Source: Corynebacterium tuberculostearicum (GTDB lineage Bacteria > Actinomycetota > Actinomycetes > Mycobacteriales > Mycobacteriaceae). Taken from it: a stretch of DNA of 64,000 nt. The DNA lies in the NCBI RefSeq assembly GCF_013408445.1, contig NZ_JACBZL010000001.1, positions 1,302,001 through 1,366,000 on the forward strand. The letters are read 5' to 3'. Numbering within the stretch: position 1 is the stretch's first letter; every line of letters begins with the position of its first letter. Below the pieces are notes generated by a model. That model was not told where the DNA came from. It made no database searches and saw nothing but the letters and a program-made list of their open reading frames with translations. The position numbers and the translations under genes were made by a program. This document shows positions 29,545-38,484 of the stretch, one piece after another.

Positions 29545-31047
29545 CTAGCCTCGCATATCGCCCTTCTCCATGAAGCGAACCTGGAAGTCAAAGGCGGTCT
29601 TCAGGTCGTGCGGAGTGTGCTGGAACTTGTTTTCCTTGGCACGGTTGAAGTATTCCTCGAGCAACGGACGGTAATCCGGATGTGCCACGGAGATGACCTT
29701 CTCCACGCGTTCCTTCGGCGCCAGGCCGCGGAGGTCGGCCACGCCGTACTCGGTAATGATAACCATGGTGTCGTGCTCGGTGTGGTCCGTGTGGGACACG
29801 AACGGAACCAACGCAGAAATCGCGCCATCCTTGGCCACCGACGGGGAAACGAAGGTGGAGATATAAGCGTTGCGAGTGAAGTCACCCGAGCCGCCGGTGC
29901 CGTTCATAATGCGGGAGCCGGAGACGTTAGTGGAGTTGATGTTGCCGTAGATATCGGCCTCAATCATGCCGTTGGAGGAAATCAGGCCGACGCGGCGGAT
30001 GACCTCTGGGTGGTTGGAGACCTGCTGCGGGCGCAGGATGATGTGCTTGCGGTAGCGCTCTGCCTCCTCATTCATCTTCTCCGCGTAGTCCGGGGACAGC
30101 GCGAAGGAGGTGGCGGAAGCCATGGTCATCTTGCCTGCATCGATGAGGTCGAGCATGCCGTCCTGAATGACCTCGGTATAGGCCTGAATATTCTCAAACT
30201 TGGAATCCAGCAGGCCGGCCATCACAGCGTTGGGGACGTTGCCCACGCCGGATTGCATGATGAACTTGTCATACTCAAGGCGACCAGCGGCGACCTCACC
30301 CTCGAGGAACTCAATGAAGTTGGCGGCGATCTTCTCGGAAATCTCGTCCGGTTCCTTGAATGGTGCGTTGCGGTCCGGAGCATCGGTCTTCACCACTGCA
30401 ACAACCTTGTCCTCCGGCACCTCCATGTAGGTGGTACCGATGCGGTCGCCCGGCTTAGTGATAGGGATTGGCTGGCGGTTAGGCAGCTTTTCAATGCGGT
30501 AGATATCGTGCATGCCCTCGAGGTTGATGGACTGCCACTCATTGATCTCAATGATGATCTTATCCGCAGCCTCGATGAACTCGAGGTTATTGCCCACTGC
30601 GGAGGACGGCACCACGTGGCCTTCTTCGGTAATGCGCACGGCCTCAATAATGGCTACCTGGAAGTCACCGTAGAAGCCCTCTTCTACCTGCTGGCCCGAG
30701 TGAGACAGGTGGATATCCTGATAAAGCGCGGTGCCATCATTGAACTGCTTACGCAGGGTGGGATCGGAGTTATAAGGAGAGCGGAAGCGAATCGCCTCGG
30801 CTTCCGCCAGAACGCCATCGCAGTCCGGGGCGGTGGACGCGCCGGAGAAGACGTCGATCTTAAATTCCTCGCCCTTTTCATGGAGAGCCTTGGCCTTCTC
30901 TGCAATGGCGGTGGGCAGACCCTTGGGGTAGCCAGCACCGGTGAAGCCAGAAATGCCCACGCGGTCACCGTGGTTGACGTGCTGAGCAGCCTCTTCTGCA
31001 GAAACCACGAGCTTCTCGAATGGGGCGTACGCGATTCTCTCGGACAA
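29545..31047 (-). CDS. cat: Succinyl-CoA:acetate CoA-transferase (Cat/ActA type)
   Basis: Moves CoA between succinyl-CoA and acetate, giving acetyl-CoA and succinate. It is 500 aa, the family length, with the N-terminal domain fold start GDRVGISGFTGAGYPKGLP and the catalytic Glu region in the C-terminal domain (ALVPFVSHTDHTEHD, VIITEYGVADLRG with the conserved Glu-Tyr-Gly). The start is TTG (31047), 8 nt after a strong GGAGGA. In C. glutamicum this gene is RamA-controlled and used in acetate activation. sucCD, which lie nearby there, are absent here, so Cat may serve the TCA cycle. Confidence 0.93.
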   Translation of the reverse strand: MSERIAYAPFEKLVVSAEEAAQHVNHGDRVGISGFTGAGYPKGLPTAIAEKAKALHEKGEEFKIDVFSGASTAPDCDGVLAEAEAIRFRSPYNSDPTLRKQFNDGTALYQDIHLSHSGQQVEEGFYGDFQVAIIEAVRITEEGHVVPSSAVGNNLEFIEAADKIIIEINEWQSINLEGMHDIYRIEKLPNRQPIPITKPGDRIGTTYMEVPEDKVVAVVKTDAPDRNAPFKEPDEISEKIAANFIEFLEGEVAAGRLEYDKFIMQSGVGNVPNAVMAGLLDSKFENIQAYTEVIQDGMLDLIDAGKMTMASATSFALSPDYAEKMNEEAERYRKHIILRPQQVSNHPEVIRRVGLISSNGMIEADIYGNINSTNVSGSRIMNGTGGSGDFTRNAYISTFVSPSVAKDGAISALVPFVSHTDHTEHDTMVIITEYGVADLRGLAPKERVEKVISVAHPDYRPLLEEYFNRAKENKFQHTPHDLKTAFDFQVRFMEKGDMRG

Positions 31048-31152
31048 GGGTAATCCTCCTTCATTAAGGGGCCAGCCAAAATAACGGCCGTTCTAATTAG
31101 TTACACAGCCCACATTAGCGAATCTTTGCAAGATTTCCACCACTTTTATGTG

Positions 31153-31237
31153 ACCTCTACCCCATAAAGCAAAAATAGGGTACGTCGCCACTGTGGGCCC
31201 GGTTGCTATTTTCCCCCGTTAACTAGCACAATTGGGG
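31153..31237. promoter_or_regulatory. Cat/dusB intergenic region with possible RamA half-sites
   Basis: Runs ACCCCA (31159-31164), AGGGT (31177-31181), TCCCCCG (31212-31218) and TGGGGC (31233-31238) resemble the short G/C tracts reported for RamA binding. Such motifs are weak and common in GC-rich DNA. The divergent promoters for cat and dusB must lie here. Confidence 0.25.
31227..31232 (+). promoter_or_regulatory. -10 of a probable leaderless dusB promoter
   Basis: CACAAT lies 6 nt before the GTG start with no Shine-Dalgarno, as in leaderless corynebacterial genes. Confidence 0.4.
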
Positions 31238-31238
31238 C

Positions 31239-32384
31239 GTGAATTTGCGCATTGGACACTACGATCTCTCCTCCCCCGTCATCCTCGCCCCGATGGCGGG
31301 GGTAACCAACGTTGCCTTCCGCACGTTGTGCCGAGAGCAGGAGCTGCAACGCACCGGCACGGTGTCGGGCCTCTATGTCTGCGAGATGGTCACCGCCCGT
31401 GCACTGGTAGAGCGCAATGAAAAGACGCTGCACATGACCACCTTTGCGCCGCAGGAGGATCCCCGTTCCTTACAGATCTATACGGTGGATCCGGAATATA
31501 CGTATAAAGCCGCAAAGATGATCGTCGACGAAAACCTGGCGGACCACATCGATATGAACTTTGGTTGCCCGGTTCCCAAGGTGACCCGCCGCGGCGGCGG
31601 TTCCGCGCTGCCTTATAAACGACGCCTCTTTGGCAATATCGTCTCCGCCGCGGTCAAGGCCACAGAGGGCACCAATATCCCGGTCACGGTAAAAATGCGC
31701 GTGGGCATTGACGACGAGCACCATACGCATCTCGACGCCGGGCGCATCGCCGTCGAGTCCGGTGCCGCCGCCGTTACCCTGCACGGCCGCACCGCCGCTC
31801 AGCGCTACTCCGGCGAGGCACGATGGGACGAAATCGCCCGCCTCAAAGAGCATCTGGCAGATACCGGCGTGCCAGTGCTGGGCAATGGCGATATCTTCCG
31901 CGCCGAGGATGCCCGCCGCATGATGGAACAAACCGGCTGCGACGGCGTGCAGGTAGGCCGCGGCTGCCTTGGCCGCCCGTGGCTTTTTGCTGAGCTCGGC
32001 GCCGCACTGCGCGGCGAATCCATCCCGGCAGAGCCCACCCTGGGCGAGGTCACCCAGGTAATCCTCCGCCACGCGGAGCTGCTGGCCGAGCACGATGGTG
32101 AGGACAATGCTTCCCGCGATATCCGCAAGCACATCGGTTGGTACCTGCGCGGTTTCCCGGTCGGTGGCCAGGTCCGAGCGGGCTTAGCCAAGGTCAATTC
32201 CCTCGATGCCTTGCGTGAGCTCCTTGCACCTTGGGCAGACTCCGATGCCCTGGCTGCCGACGCCGACGGAGCCCGCGGCCGCCAGGGCTCCCCATCCAAG
32301 GTGGCTTTGCCGGATGGTTGGCTCGACGATCCAGAAGACGACTGCGTTCCGGTTGCCGCTGACATTATGAACTCCGGCGGATAA
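31239..32384 (+). CDS. dusB: tRNA-dihydrouridine synthase B-like
   Basis: FMN enzyme reducing uridines in tRNA D-loops. It is 381 aa from GTG 31239. FMN-barrel motifs: VILAPMAGVTNVAFRTLC at the start, NFGCPVPKVTRRGGGSAL near 108 (with the catalytic Cys), KMRVGIDDEHHTHLDAGR, and GNGDIFRAEDARRMMEQTGCDGV plus VGRGCLGRPW near 245. The nifR3/DusB subfamily shows the same blocks. The acidic C-terminal tail after 330 is longer than in E. coli. Same place next to cat and phoU in C. glutamicum. Confidence 0.93.
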   Translation: MNLRIGHYDLSSPVILAPMAGVTNVAFRTLCREQELQRTGTVSGLYVCEMVTARALVERNEKTLHMTTFAPQEDPRSLQIYTVDPEYTYKAAKMIVDENLADHIDMNFGCPVPKVTRRGGGSALPYKRRLFGNIVSAAVKATEGTNIPVTVKMRVGIDDEHHTHLDAGRIAVESGAAAVTLHGRTAAQRYSGEARWDEIARLKEHLADTGVPVLGNGDIFRAEDARRMMEQTGCDGVQVGRGCLGRPWLFAELGAALRGESIPAEPTLGEVTQVILRHAELLAEHDGEDNASRDIRKHIGWYLRGFPVGGQVRAGLAKVNSLDALRELLAPWADSDALAADADGARGRQGSPSKVALPDGWLDDPEDDCVPVAADIMNSGG

Positions 32385-32472
32385 CCTAACAAAGGTATAA
32401 GAGCAGCTAGGGGCACACAGGAAGCTTTCATTTATGCTCCACTTAAGTTGCGCAAGCCCCGAAATTTTTCGC

Positions 32473-32478
32473 TATTAT
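32473..32478 (+). promoter_or_regulatory. -10 of a probable leaderless phoU promoter
   Basis: TATTAT ends 7 nt before the phoU ATG and no ribosome-binding site is present. A weak TTGCGC (-35) lies 19 bp upstream. Confidence 0.45.
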
Positions 32479-32485
32479 CTTTGGC

Positions 32486-33214
32486 ATGCGTGCCGCTTAC
32501 AGGGAACACCTAGACAATTTCTCCCACGACCTCATCGTGATGTGCGATACCGTTCGCGACATCATGGATAAGGCCTCCTTGGCGCTGCTGCAAGGCGCCT
32601 TGGACTCCGCGGAAGATGCCCTCACCATGGCTGAGGAGCTAGATGAGATCCGCGCTCGGTGCTCTGAGCGTGCTGTAAAACTCTTGGCCCTGGAAAACCC
32701 CATGGCACAGGATCTCCGCCAGGTTGTCTCCTCCATCTATATCGTGGAGGATCTCTACCGGATGGGCCGGCTTTCCCAGCACATCGCGGACTCCGCGCGC
32801 CGCCGCCACCCTGACACCGTGGTACCGGCGAATTACATCGGCTACTTCGAGGAAATGTACCGTCTCACTGAAGAAATGGGGTCGGTCCTGCACGATATCC
32901 TCGTCACCCCTGATGCGGATTTGTCCGTCAACCTCCGTGCCGACGATGATGCGGTGGATGATATCAACTCCCATATTCTGCGCATCCTGACTCAGCGCGA
33001 ATGGGAAGGCAGCGTGCGTGAAGCAGTTGAGACCTCACAAATTACGCGTTACTACGAGCGCTATGCGGACCACTGCGTCTCCGTGGCCGGCCACATCATC
33101 TATCTGACCACGGGTCTTTTGCCCAATGCCTATGCCAAGAAGCTAGAAGAGGACAAAAAGGACGCCGACTTCGAAGCACGGATGGCAGATCTCGAGCGTC
33201 AATTCCGCCGTTAG
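32486..33214 (+). CDS. phoU: Phosphate transport regulator PhoU
   Basis: Cytoplasmic helical-bundle protein (242 aa) that couples the Pst transporter to the phosphate-sensing kinase and limits phosphate uptake. Two PhoU repeats are visible (about 10-95 and 115-205), each with a metal-binding E/D-rich helix (ENPMAQDLRQVVSSIYIVED and ETSQITRYYERYADHCVSVA). It starts MRAAYREHLDNFSHDL. It is convergent with pstB and separated by a strong shared hairpin, so it is not part of the pst operon here. Confidence 0.93.
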   Translation: MRAAYREHLDNFSHDLIVMCDTVRDIMDKASLALLQGALDSAEDALTMAEELDEIRARCSERAVKLLALENPMAQDLRQVVSSIYIVEDLYRMGRLSQHIADSARRRHPDTVVPANYIGYFEEMYRLTEEMGSVLHDILVTPDADLSVNLRADDDAVDDINSHILRILTQREWEGSVREAVETSQITRYYERYADHCVSVAGHIIYLTTGLLPNAYAKKLEEDKKDADFEARMADLERQFRR

Positions 33215-33233
33215 ACGGATTTAAGCACCAAAG

Positions 33234-33270
33234 AAGGGGGGCCGGTTCTTTCGAACCGGCCCCCCCTTCT
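33234..33270. terminator. Bidirectional terminator between phoU and pstB
   Basis: GAAGGGGGGCCGGTTC pairs almost perfectly with GAACCGGCCCCCCCTTC around a small TTTC loop, serving both convergent genes. Confidence 0.88.
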
Positions 33271-33292
33271 CTCGGACAATCTCTCTTACTCT

Positions 33293-34066
33293 TTAGCCAA
33301 AGCGTCCAGAGATGTAATCCTCGGTCTCCTTCTGGGAAGGATTCTCGAAGATCTTGGTGGTGTCGTCGAACTCCACCAGGTGGCCCGGCTTGCCGGTTGC
33401 TTCTAGGGAGAAGAAGCCGGTCTTATCGGACACGCGGGCTGCCTGCTGCATGTTGTGGGTCACGATGACGATGGTGAAGTTTTCCTTCAGCTCGTGGATG
33501 AGGTCCTCCACAGCGAGGGTGGAAATCGGGTCCAGTGCGGAGCAAGGCTCGTCCATGAGTAGCACCTCTGGCTCCACGGCGATAGCGCGGGCGATGCACA
33601 GACGCTGCTGCTGACCACCGGAGAGGCCGCCGCCTGGCTTGTCCAGGCGGTCCTTAACCTCGTCCCACAAGTTGGCGCCGCGCAGGGATTTCTCCGCGAC
33701 TTCCTTGAGCTTCTTCTTGTTCTTTTCACCGGACAGCTTCAGGCCTGCCACGACGTTGTCCTCGATGGACATCGTGGGGAACGGGTTAGCCTTCTGGAAG
33801 ACCATGCCGATGGTGTTGCGTACGGATACCGGGTCGACCTTCGGTCCGTAAATATTGGTGCCATCGAGCAGGATTTCGCCCTTCACGTAGGCGCCGGGGA
33901 TGACCTCGTGCATGCGGTTGATGGTGCGCAGCACGGTGGACTTACCACAGCCGGAAGGGCCGATGAATGCGGTCACGGCCTGGGCCGGAATCTGCATATT
34001 CACGTTCTGCACGGCGTGGAAGTCGCCGTAAAAAATGTTCACGTCATTGAGCGCGAGCTTAGACAT
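33293..34066 (-). CDS. pstB: Phosphate ABC transporter ATP-binding protein
   Basis: ATPase subunit of the high-affinity phosphate importer (257 aa). Walker [18 protein letters not shown] near 36, Q-loop [17 protein letters not shown], signature [16 protein letters not shown] near 148, Walker [13 protein letters not shown], and [11 protein letters not shown] are all diagnostic of PstB. It is the last gene of pstSCAB, 51 bp after pstA, with GGAGAAA before ATG 34066. Confidence 0.96.
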   Translation of the reverse strand: MSKLALNDVNIFYGDFHAVQNVNMQIPAQAVTAFIGPSGCGKSTVLRTINRMHEVIPGAYVKGEILLDGTNIYGPKVDPVSVRNTIGMVFQKANPFPTMSIEDNVVAGLKLSGEKNKKKLKEVAEKSLRGANLWDEVKDRLDKPGGGLSGGQQQRLCIARAIAVEPEVLLMDEPCSALDPISTLAVEDLIHELKENFTIVIVTHNMQQAARVSDKTGFFSLEATGKPGHLVEFDDTTKIFENPSQKETEDYISGRFG

Positions 34067-34117
34067 TTGGGAGTTTCTCCTCTAGCAAGTGTTTGGCGGA
34101 ATCGAGTGGTACGGCGT

Positions 34118-35032
34118 TTACTTCTTAACCGAGAACTTCGCGGAAACGATGCGGGCCGCAATGTTGAGGACGGCGATGAGGATAACCAGCGTCAACGCTG
34201 CTCCCCAGAGCTTGTCCAGTACGGCGGGCTGTGCGCCGGCCTTGTACATATCCAGCATCATCAGTGGGAGCGAGGACTGAGAGCCCTTGAAGGCGTCCCA
34301 GTTGATGACGGAGGAGGAACCAACCAAGACCAGCACCGGCGAGGACTCACCCATCACGCGGGCAATCGCCAGCATGATGCCGGTGACGATGCCGGACAGG
34401 GCGGTAGGCAGAACGATGCGGGCGATGGTCTTCCACTTCGGAACGCCGAGTGCGTAGGATGCCTCACGCAGATCCATTGGGACCACGCGTAGCATCTCTT
34501 CGGTATTGCGCACCACGATCGGAATCATCAGCAGCACCAGGGACAGCGCCACGGCGAAGCCGGAGCGGCCGAAGCCGAACAGGGTGATCCACATGGCGAA
34601 GATAAACAGGGCAGCAACGATGGAAGGCACACCGGACAGGATGTCCACCATGAAGGTGGTGATGCGGCCGAGCCAGCCGCCCTTGGAGTACTCCACCAAG
34701 TAGATGGCGGTAAAGATACCGATCGGGATAGAGATAATGGAGGCCAGAATGGTCTGGACGAAGGTACCAACGATGGCGTGAGCGGCACCGCCGCCGGCAG
34801 AGCTATTCATGATGCCGCGCTGGGAGGCGGTCCACCACTCAGGGTTGAGGATGACGCCACTGCCGCGGGCGATGAGTTCCCACAGAACCCACACCAGCGG
34901 AATCATGGCCAGAATCATTGCGCCCCAGACCACCGCGGTGGCGATGTTATTGGTCATCTTGCGGGAGCCGGAGATATCCAGGAAGGTCGCGCCGCCTTGG
35001 GAGGCAGGCTTGGCATTAGTAGTCGTAGTCAT
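34118..35032 (-). CDS. pstA: Phosphate ABC transporter permease PstA
   Basis: Membrane subunit (304 aa) with six main helices. The EAA loop contacting PstB reads REASYALGVPKWKTIARIVLPTALSGI near 190. It starts after an N-terminal cytoplasmic stretch of about 30 residues. It lies 14 bp after pstC and GGAGGG precedes the ATG. Confidence 0.95.
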   Translation of the reverse strand: MTTTTNAKPASQGGATFLDISGSRKMTNNIATAVVWGAMILAMIPLVWVLWELIARGSGVILNPEWWTASQRGIMNSSAGGGAAHAIVGTFVQTILASIISIPIGIFTAIYLVEYSKGGWLGRITTFMVDILSGVPSIVAALFIFAMWITLFGFGRSGFAVALSLVLLMIPIVVRNTEEMLRVVPMDLREASYALGVPKWKTIARIVLPTALSGIVTGIMLAIARVMGESSPVLVLVGSSSVINWDAFKGSQSSLPLMMLDMYKAGAQPAVLDKLWGAALTLVILIAVLNIAARIVSAKFSVKK

Positions 35033-35046
35033 TGATCCTCCCCTCC

Positions 35047-36093
35047 TTACTTATTCTTCACGATGGCGCGGGCAATTGCGTTGACCACGAAGGTCAGCAA
35101 GAACAGCATGAGGCCGGCGGCGATGTAGGCACCAGCGCGCATCTCGTTACCGAACTCGGCAGATGCCAGGGCGATGGCCGTGGCGAAGGTCGTGCCGCCG
35201 TCGAAAAGCGAGAAGCGGAAGTCAATCAGCGGGGAGACAACCATGTACAGCGCCATGGTCTCACCCAGTGCACGGCCCAGGCCGAGCATGGAGCCGGCGA
35301 TGTAGCCGGACATACCGAATGGCAGAACGGTCATGCGGATAACTTCCCAGCGGGTAGCGCCCAGAGCCAGGGCGGATTCCACCTGGCCCGGAGGGGTCTG
35401 CACGAAGACCTCGCGCGCGGTAGCAGCGATGATCGGCAGAATCATCACGGCAAGCACGATGCCACCGGTAAACAGGTTGCGGCCGGTTGCAAACGACGGC
35501 GAGTTATCGAAGACGTGGAACAGGAAGAAGCCACCCGCCCAGGATTCCATCCAGGAGTAGAAACCGGACAGTGCCGGGCCAAGAACCTGCCAACCCCACA
35601 GGCCGTAGACGATGGACGGAACTGCAGCGAGCATGTCCACGAGGAAGCCGAGCGGCTTAACCAAGCGGGCAGGCGCGTAGTTGGACAGGAAGATGGCGAT
35701 GGCTAGGGCCACCGGCATAGCCAGCAGAAGGGCGAAGACGGAGATGAGAACGGTGGTACCGAACATGGTCGGGATACCGAACTTCATCGCAGAGGTATCG
35801 GTGGTCTCCCATCGTCCGCCATAGGTGAAGAAGCCCATGATGCCGCCGTCGTTAACGCCTAGGGCGGGAACCGCACGCCACAGCAGGAAGGCGGCAATGG
35901 CGGCAATCATAACGGTGATGAGGGTTGCCGAAGCAGTGGACAGGAATTCAAAGACACGGTCGCCTGGGCGCTTAACGCCGCTATTGGAGCTGGTGGTAGC
36001 TACCTCGTCGTGTCCGCTGTTGGAGACTCGCTCGGCAGAGGTGGCGTTTGCATCCGTCTGCTCTGGAGCCGTGGTGAGATTATTGTCTGCCAT
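35047..36093 (-). CDS. pstC: Phosphate ABC transporter permease PstC
   Basis: Membrane subunit (348 aa) that pairs with PstA. A polar N-terminus of about 50 residues is followed by six helices. PstC landmarks are VPSIVYGLWGWQVLGP near 165 and the EAA loop ESALALGATRWEVIRMTVLPFG near 230. It is preceded by a stem-loop in the pstS-pstC gap. Confidence 0.95.
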   Translation of the reverse strand: MADNNLTTAPEQTDANATSAERVSNSGHDEVATTSSNSGVKRPGDRVFEFLSTASATLITVMIAAIAAFLLWRAVPALGVNDGGIMGFFTYGGRWETTDTSAMKFGIPTMFGTTVLISVFALLLAMPVALAIAIFLSNYAPARLVKPLGFLVDMLAAVPSIVYGLWGWQVLGPALSGFYSWMESWAGGFFLFHVFDNSPSFATGRNLFTGGIVLAVMILPIIAATAREVFVQTPPGQVESALALGATRWEVIRMTVLPFGMSGYIAGSMLGLGRALGETMALYMVVSPLIDFRFSLFDGGTTFATAIALASAEFGNEMRAGAYIAAGLMLFLLTFVVNAIARAIVKNK

Positions 36094-36146
36094 GAGACTG
36101 TTAATCCTTTTCAGCGTTAAGAATGGAAAATATCGTTACATACCTG

Positions 36147-36184
36147 CGCCCCCAAAGCGCGAATCGTGTGCGGCAGTGGGGGCG
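36147..36184 (-). terminator. Hairpin between pstS and pstC
   Basis: CGCCCCCA (36147-36154) and TGGGGGCG (36177-36184) form an 8-bp GC stem on the pst transcript without a T run. It could stabilise the pstS mRNA or reduce read-through so that PstS outnumbers the membrane subunits. Confidence 0.5.
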
Positions 36185-36215
36185 GGGAGGTATTAAGCTA
36201 TTGCAGCTTTAGCGC

Positions 36216-37319
36216 TTACTGCAGAGCGTCAACAGCAGCCTTCAGCTTGTCCAGGTGTGCACCCTCAACCGGGATGAATCCCTGCTCAGCCAGCTGGTCA
36301 TCCTGGTGATCCAGGACGGTGGTGAAGAAGGACTTGACCAGCTTGGAGGTCTCCTCATCGTAGCCCTTGGAGCAGACGATGTTGTAGGTGGTCAGAATGA
36401 GCGGGTATGCACCCTCGTTGTCGGAGGAGAACAGTGCCTCGGAGTCAACAACCATGTTGTGCTCGGAGTCGGTCTTCTTGAACTCCAGGTTCTCCAGAGC
36501 CTTGTTGACGGACTCGGTGGACAGCTCAACCGGGCCGTGGCCGAAGTCGATCTTGGCCTTCTTGACGCCCTCGCCTTCCTTCTGGTCTGCGAAGCCAGCC
36601 TCGACGTAGGTGATAGCACCATCGATGCTTGCAACCTGGTCAGCAACGCCGGAGGAGCCGTTAGCACCCTCACCAACAGAGTCTGGGAACTGCTTGCCCT
36701 CGGAGTCCCAGTCACCGGTAGCGGCCTTCAGGAACTTCTGGAAGTTTGCGGAGGTACCGGACTCGTCAGAACGGAAGATGACGGTGATGTCCTTGTCCGG
36801 CAGGTCAGTGCCCTCGTTATCAGCAGCGATGGCCTTGTCGTTCCACTTCTTGATTTCGCCCTTGAAGATCTTGCCCAGGGTCTTGGTGGAGAGGTTAATC
36901 TCGGTGTCACCCAGGTTGTAGGCGATTGCAACCGGACCGATGGTGGTTGGCAGGTGCCATGCCTCGTTGCCATCGCAACGCTTAGCAGCAGCCTCGACCT
37001 CACCCTCGTCTTCCTTCAGAGCGGAGTCAGAACCAGCGAAGTCAGCCTGGCCATTGGTGAAGGCCTCAACGCCGGCGCCGGAACCGGAAGCGTTGTAGGA
37101 CAGGGAAGCGTCTGGGTGATCCTCGGAGAACGCGGTCTGGAAGTAGGACATTGCGTTCTGCTGGGAGGATGCGCCGTCACCGACGAGCTCGCCGGAGACG
37201 TCCTCGCCGCCAGCGGAATCGGAGGAGGAGCCAGACTCCTCAGAGCAAGCTACGAGAGCGGTGGAGGTTGCGGCTACGATGCCGAAGATTGCGGCAGTGC
37301 GCTTGAAGTTGCGAATCAC
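36216..37319 (-). CDS. pstS: Phosphate-binding lipoprotein PstS
   Basis: Extracytoplasmic substrate-binding lipoprotein (367 aa). The signal peptide ends in a lipobox (TALVACSEE; lipidated Cys near 25). Phosphate-contacting motifs are DGASSQQNAMSYFQ near 48, YNASGSGAGVEAF near 75 and FRSDESGTSANFQKFL near 180. It heads the pstSCAB operon, and a PHO-box-like repeat lies about 165 bp upstream. ATG 37319... (minus strand, reading ATG/GTG ATTCGCAAC) is preceded by AAAGGG; the codon reads GTG. Confidence 0.95.
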   Translation of the reverse strand: MIRNFKRTAAIFGIVAATSTALVACSEESGSSSDSAGGEDVSGELVGDGASSQQNAMSYFQTAFSEDHPDASLSYNASGSGAGVEAFTNGQADFAGSDSALKEDEGEVEAAAKRCDGNEAWHLPTTIGPVAIAYNLGDTEINLSTKTLGKIFKGEIKKWNDKAIAADNEGTDLPDKDITVIFRSDESGTSANFQKFLKAATGDWDSEGKQFPDSVGEGANGSSGVADQVASIDGAITYVEAGFADQKEGEGVKKAKIDFGHGPVELSTESVNKALENLEFKKTDSEHNMVVDSEALFSSDNEGAYPLILTTYNIVCSKGYDEETSKLVKSFFTTVLDHQDDQLAEQGFIPVEGAHLDKLKAAVDALQ

Positions 37320-37482
37320 GGGAAAACCCTTTCCGGTGCAGATCAGAGATTGATTGTCCGAGGAAACCGCATCTCCTAGAGAGATACTTCCTGCATCCCG
37401 CTCCGCCTTCTGGGGCGAGATGCAGGCGCACAGGTGCGGTTAACTCACAGGGTGTAAAGCTATCCGCAGGATCTGACCAAAA

Positions 37483-37511
37483 GGGTGCCAAGAGGTGAAC
37501 ACTGGGTGAAC
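37483..37511 (-). promoter_or_regulatory. PHO-box-like direct repeats upstream of pstS
   Basis: Two exact GTTCACC units (plus strand GGTGAAC at 37494-37500 and 37505-37511) are spaced 11 bp apart, with a weaker third at 37483-37489. This matches the 11-bp GTTCACC direct-repeat PHO boxes known for actinobacterial PhoP/PhoR-type regulators. Confidence 0.6.
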
Positions 37512-37533
37512 AAACGTCGTGCACCCCATGACG

Positions 37534-38451
37534 TTAGTCACACACGCCCCATACGACGTGCTCTTCATCGACTTCAAAGCCTAGGCGCTCATACGCCTTC
37601 AGCGCCGGATCATTATCCGCTTCTACATAAAGAATTACCCGCTGAGCGCCCTTTTCCACCATGCGGCGCAGGCCAATTTGCAGCAGCGGACCGCCCAACT
37701 TCTTACCGCGGTAGTCTTCCGCCAAGCCCACCACGTAGACCTCACCGAAGCCCGGAGTTTCCTCCGCATGCCACTTGGTCCAGTGGAAGCCGGCCAGGAC
37801 CGGCTCCTCTGCCGTATCCCACAGGAAAAGCAGGTCTGCGGGGTCGAACCAGTCTGCCTCCATGCCACGGTGCAGGCGATCGAAATCCCAGCCGCCTTGT
37901 TCGGGATGCCAGGAAAAGGCCTCGTTATTTACCTTGAGCCACTGCTCTTCCACAAAATCCGTGCCCCACTTATCCACCGCTTCGGTGTAATTCAGGGCGG
38001 TCAGTGGCAAGCCTTCGGGGCGCGCAGCTGCTGCGAGCTCTTCTCCCCCGATACCCATGACCACCAGCTTGCGGGTGACCTGCAGATCGCGGGAGTGCGC
38101 CAGCGCCTGTGCCGCCGGCAGGTTTCCATGGGCCCAAGCTTGCAGGTTGGGGGTCTTAGCGGCGGCGTCGTAAAGCGCGGCACCATAGCCCTGCCCACGG
38201 AAGTCAGGGGCAATGAATAGCTCGGCGGTAGAGCCCTCCAGACTGGCTACGCCGCATGGCTCCTCCCCTGCCCAGGCCACCAGGTGGCGGTGCTGCAAGC
38301 GGGAATCGCTAAGACCGTTGAGGAATTGCTCCGACAGCGGCGCCATCCCATCCTGGCGTTCGGCCTGCTCAGCCAGCGCTTTTACGCGGCGAGCCAGCTC
38401 CGGGGCGTCCGGCAGTTTTTCTTCCGTAATCTTAAAGGCATTGCTAGTCAT
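37534..38451 (-). CDS. mshD: Mycothiol synthase
   Basis: Acetyl-CoA:Cys-GlcN-Ins acetyltransferase, last step in mycothiol synthesis (305 aa). Two GNAT domains in tandem: N-terminal (LFIAPDFRGQGYGAALYDAA near 80) and C-terminal, catalytic (VYVVGLAEDYRGKKLGGPLL near 240, RVILYVEADNDPALKAYERLGF). Its place next to pstS is the same in C. glutamicum. It is divergent from the lmeA-like gene, 33 bp away. Confidence 0.93.
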   Translation of the reverse strand: MTSNAFKITEEKLPDAPELARRVKALAEQAERQDGMAPLSEQFLNGLSDSRLQHRHLVAWAGEEPCGVASLEGSTAELFIAPDFRGQGYGAALYDAAAKTPNLQAWAHGNLPAAQALAHSRDLQVTRKLVVMGIGGEELAAAARPEGLPLTALNYTEAVDKWGTDFVEEQWLKVNNEAFSWHPEQGGWDFDRLHRGMEADWFDPADLLFLWDTAEEPVLAGFHWTKWHAEETPGFGEVYVVGLAEDYRGKKLGGPLLQIGLRRMVEKGAQRVILYVEADNDPALKAYERLGFEVDEEHVVWGVCD

Positions 38452-38484
38452 AGGCCCCAGAATACGTAGGGTAAGAATGAAAGG

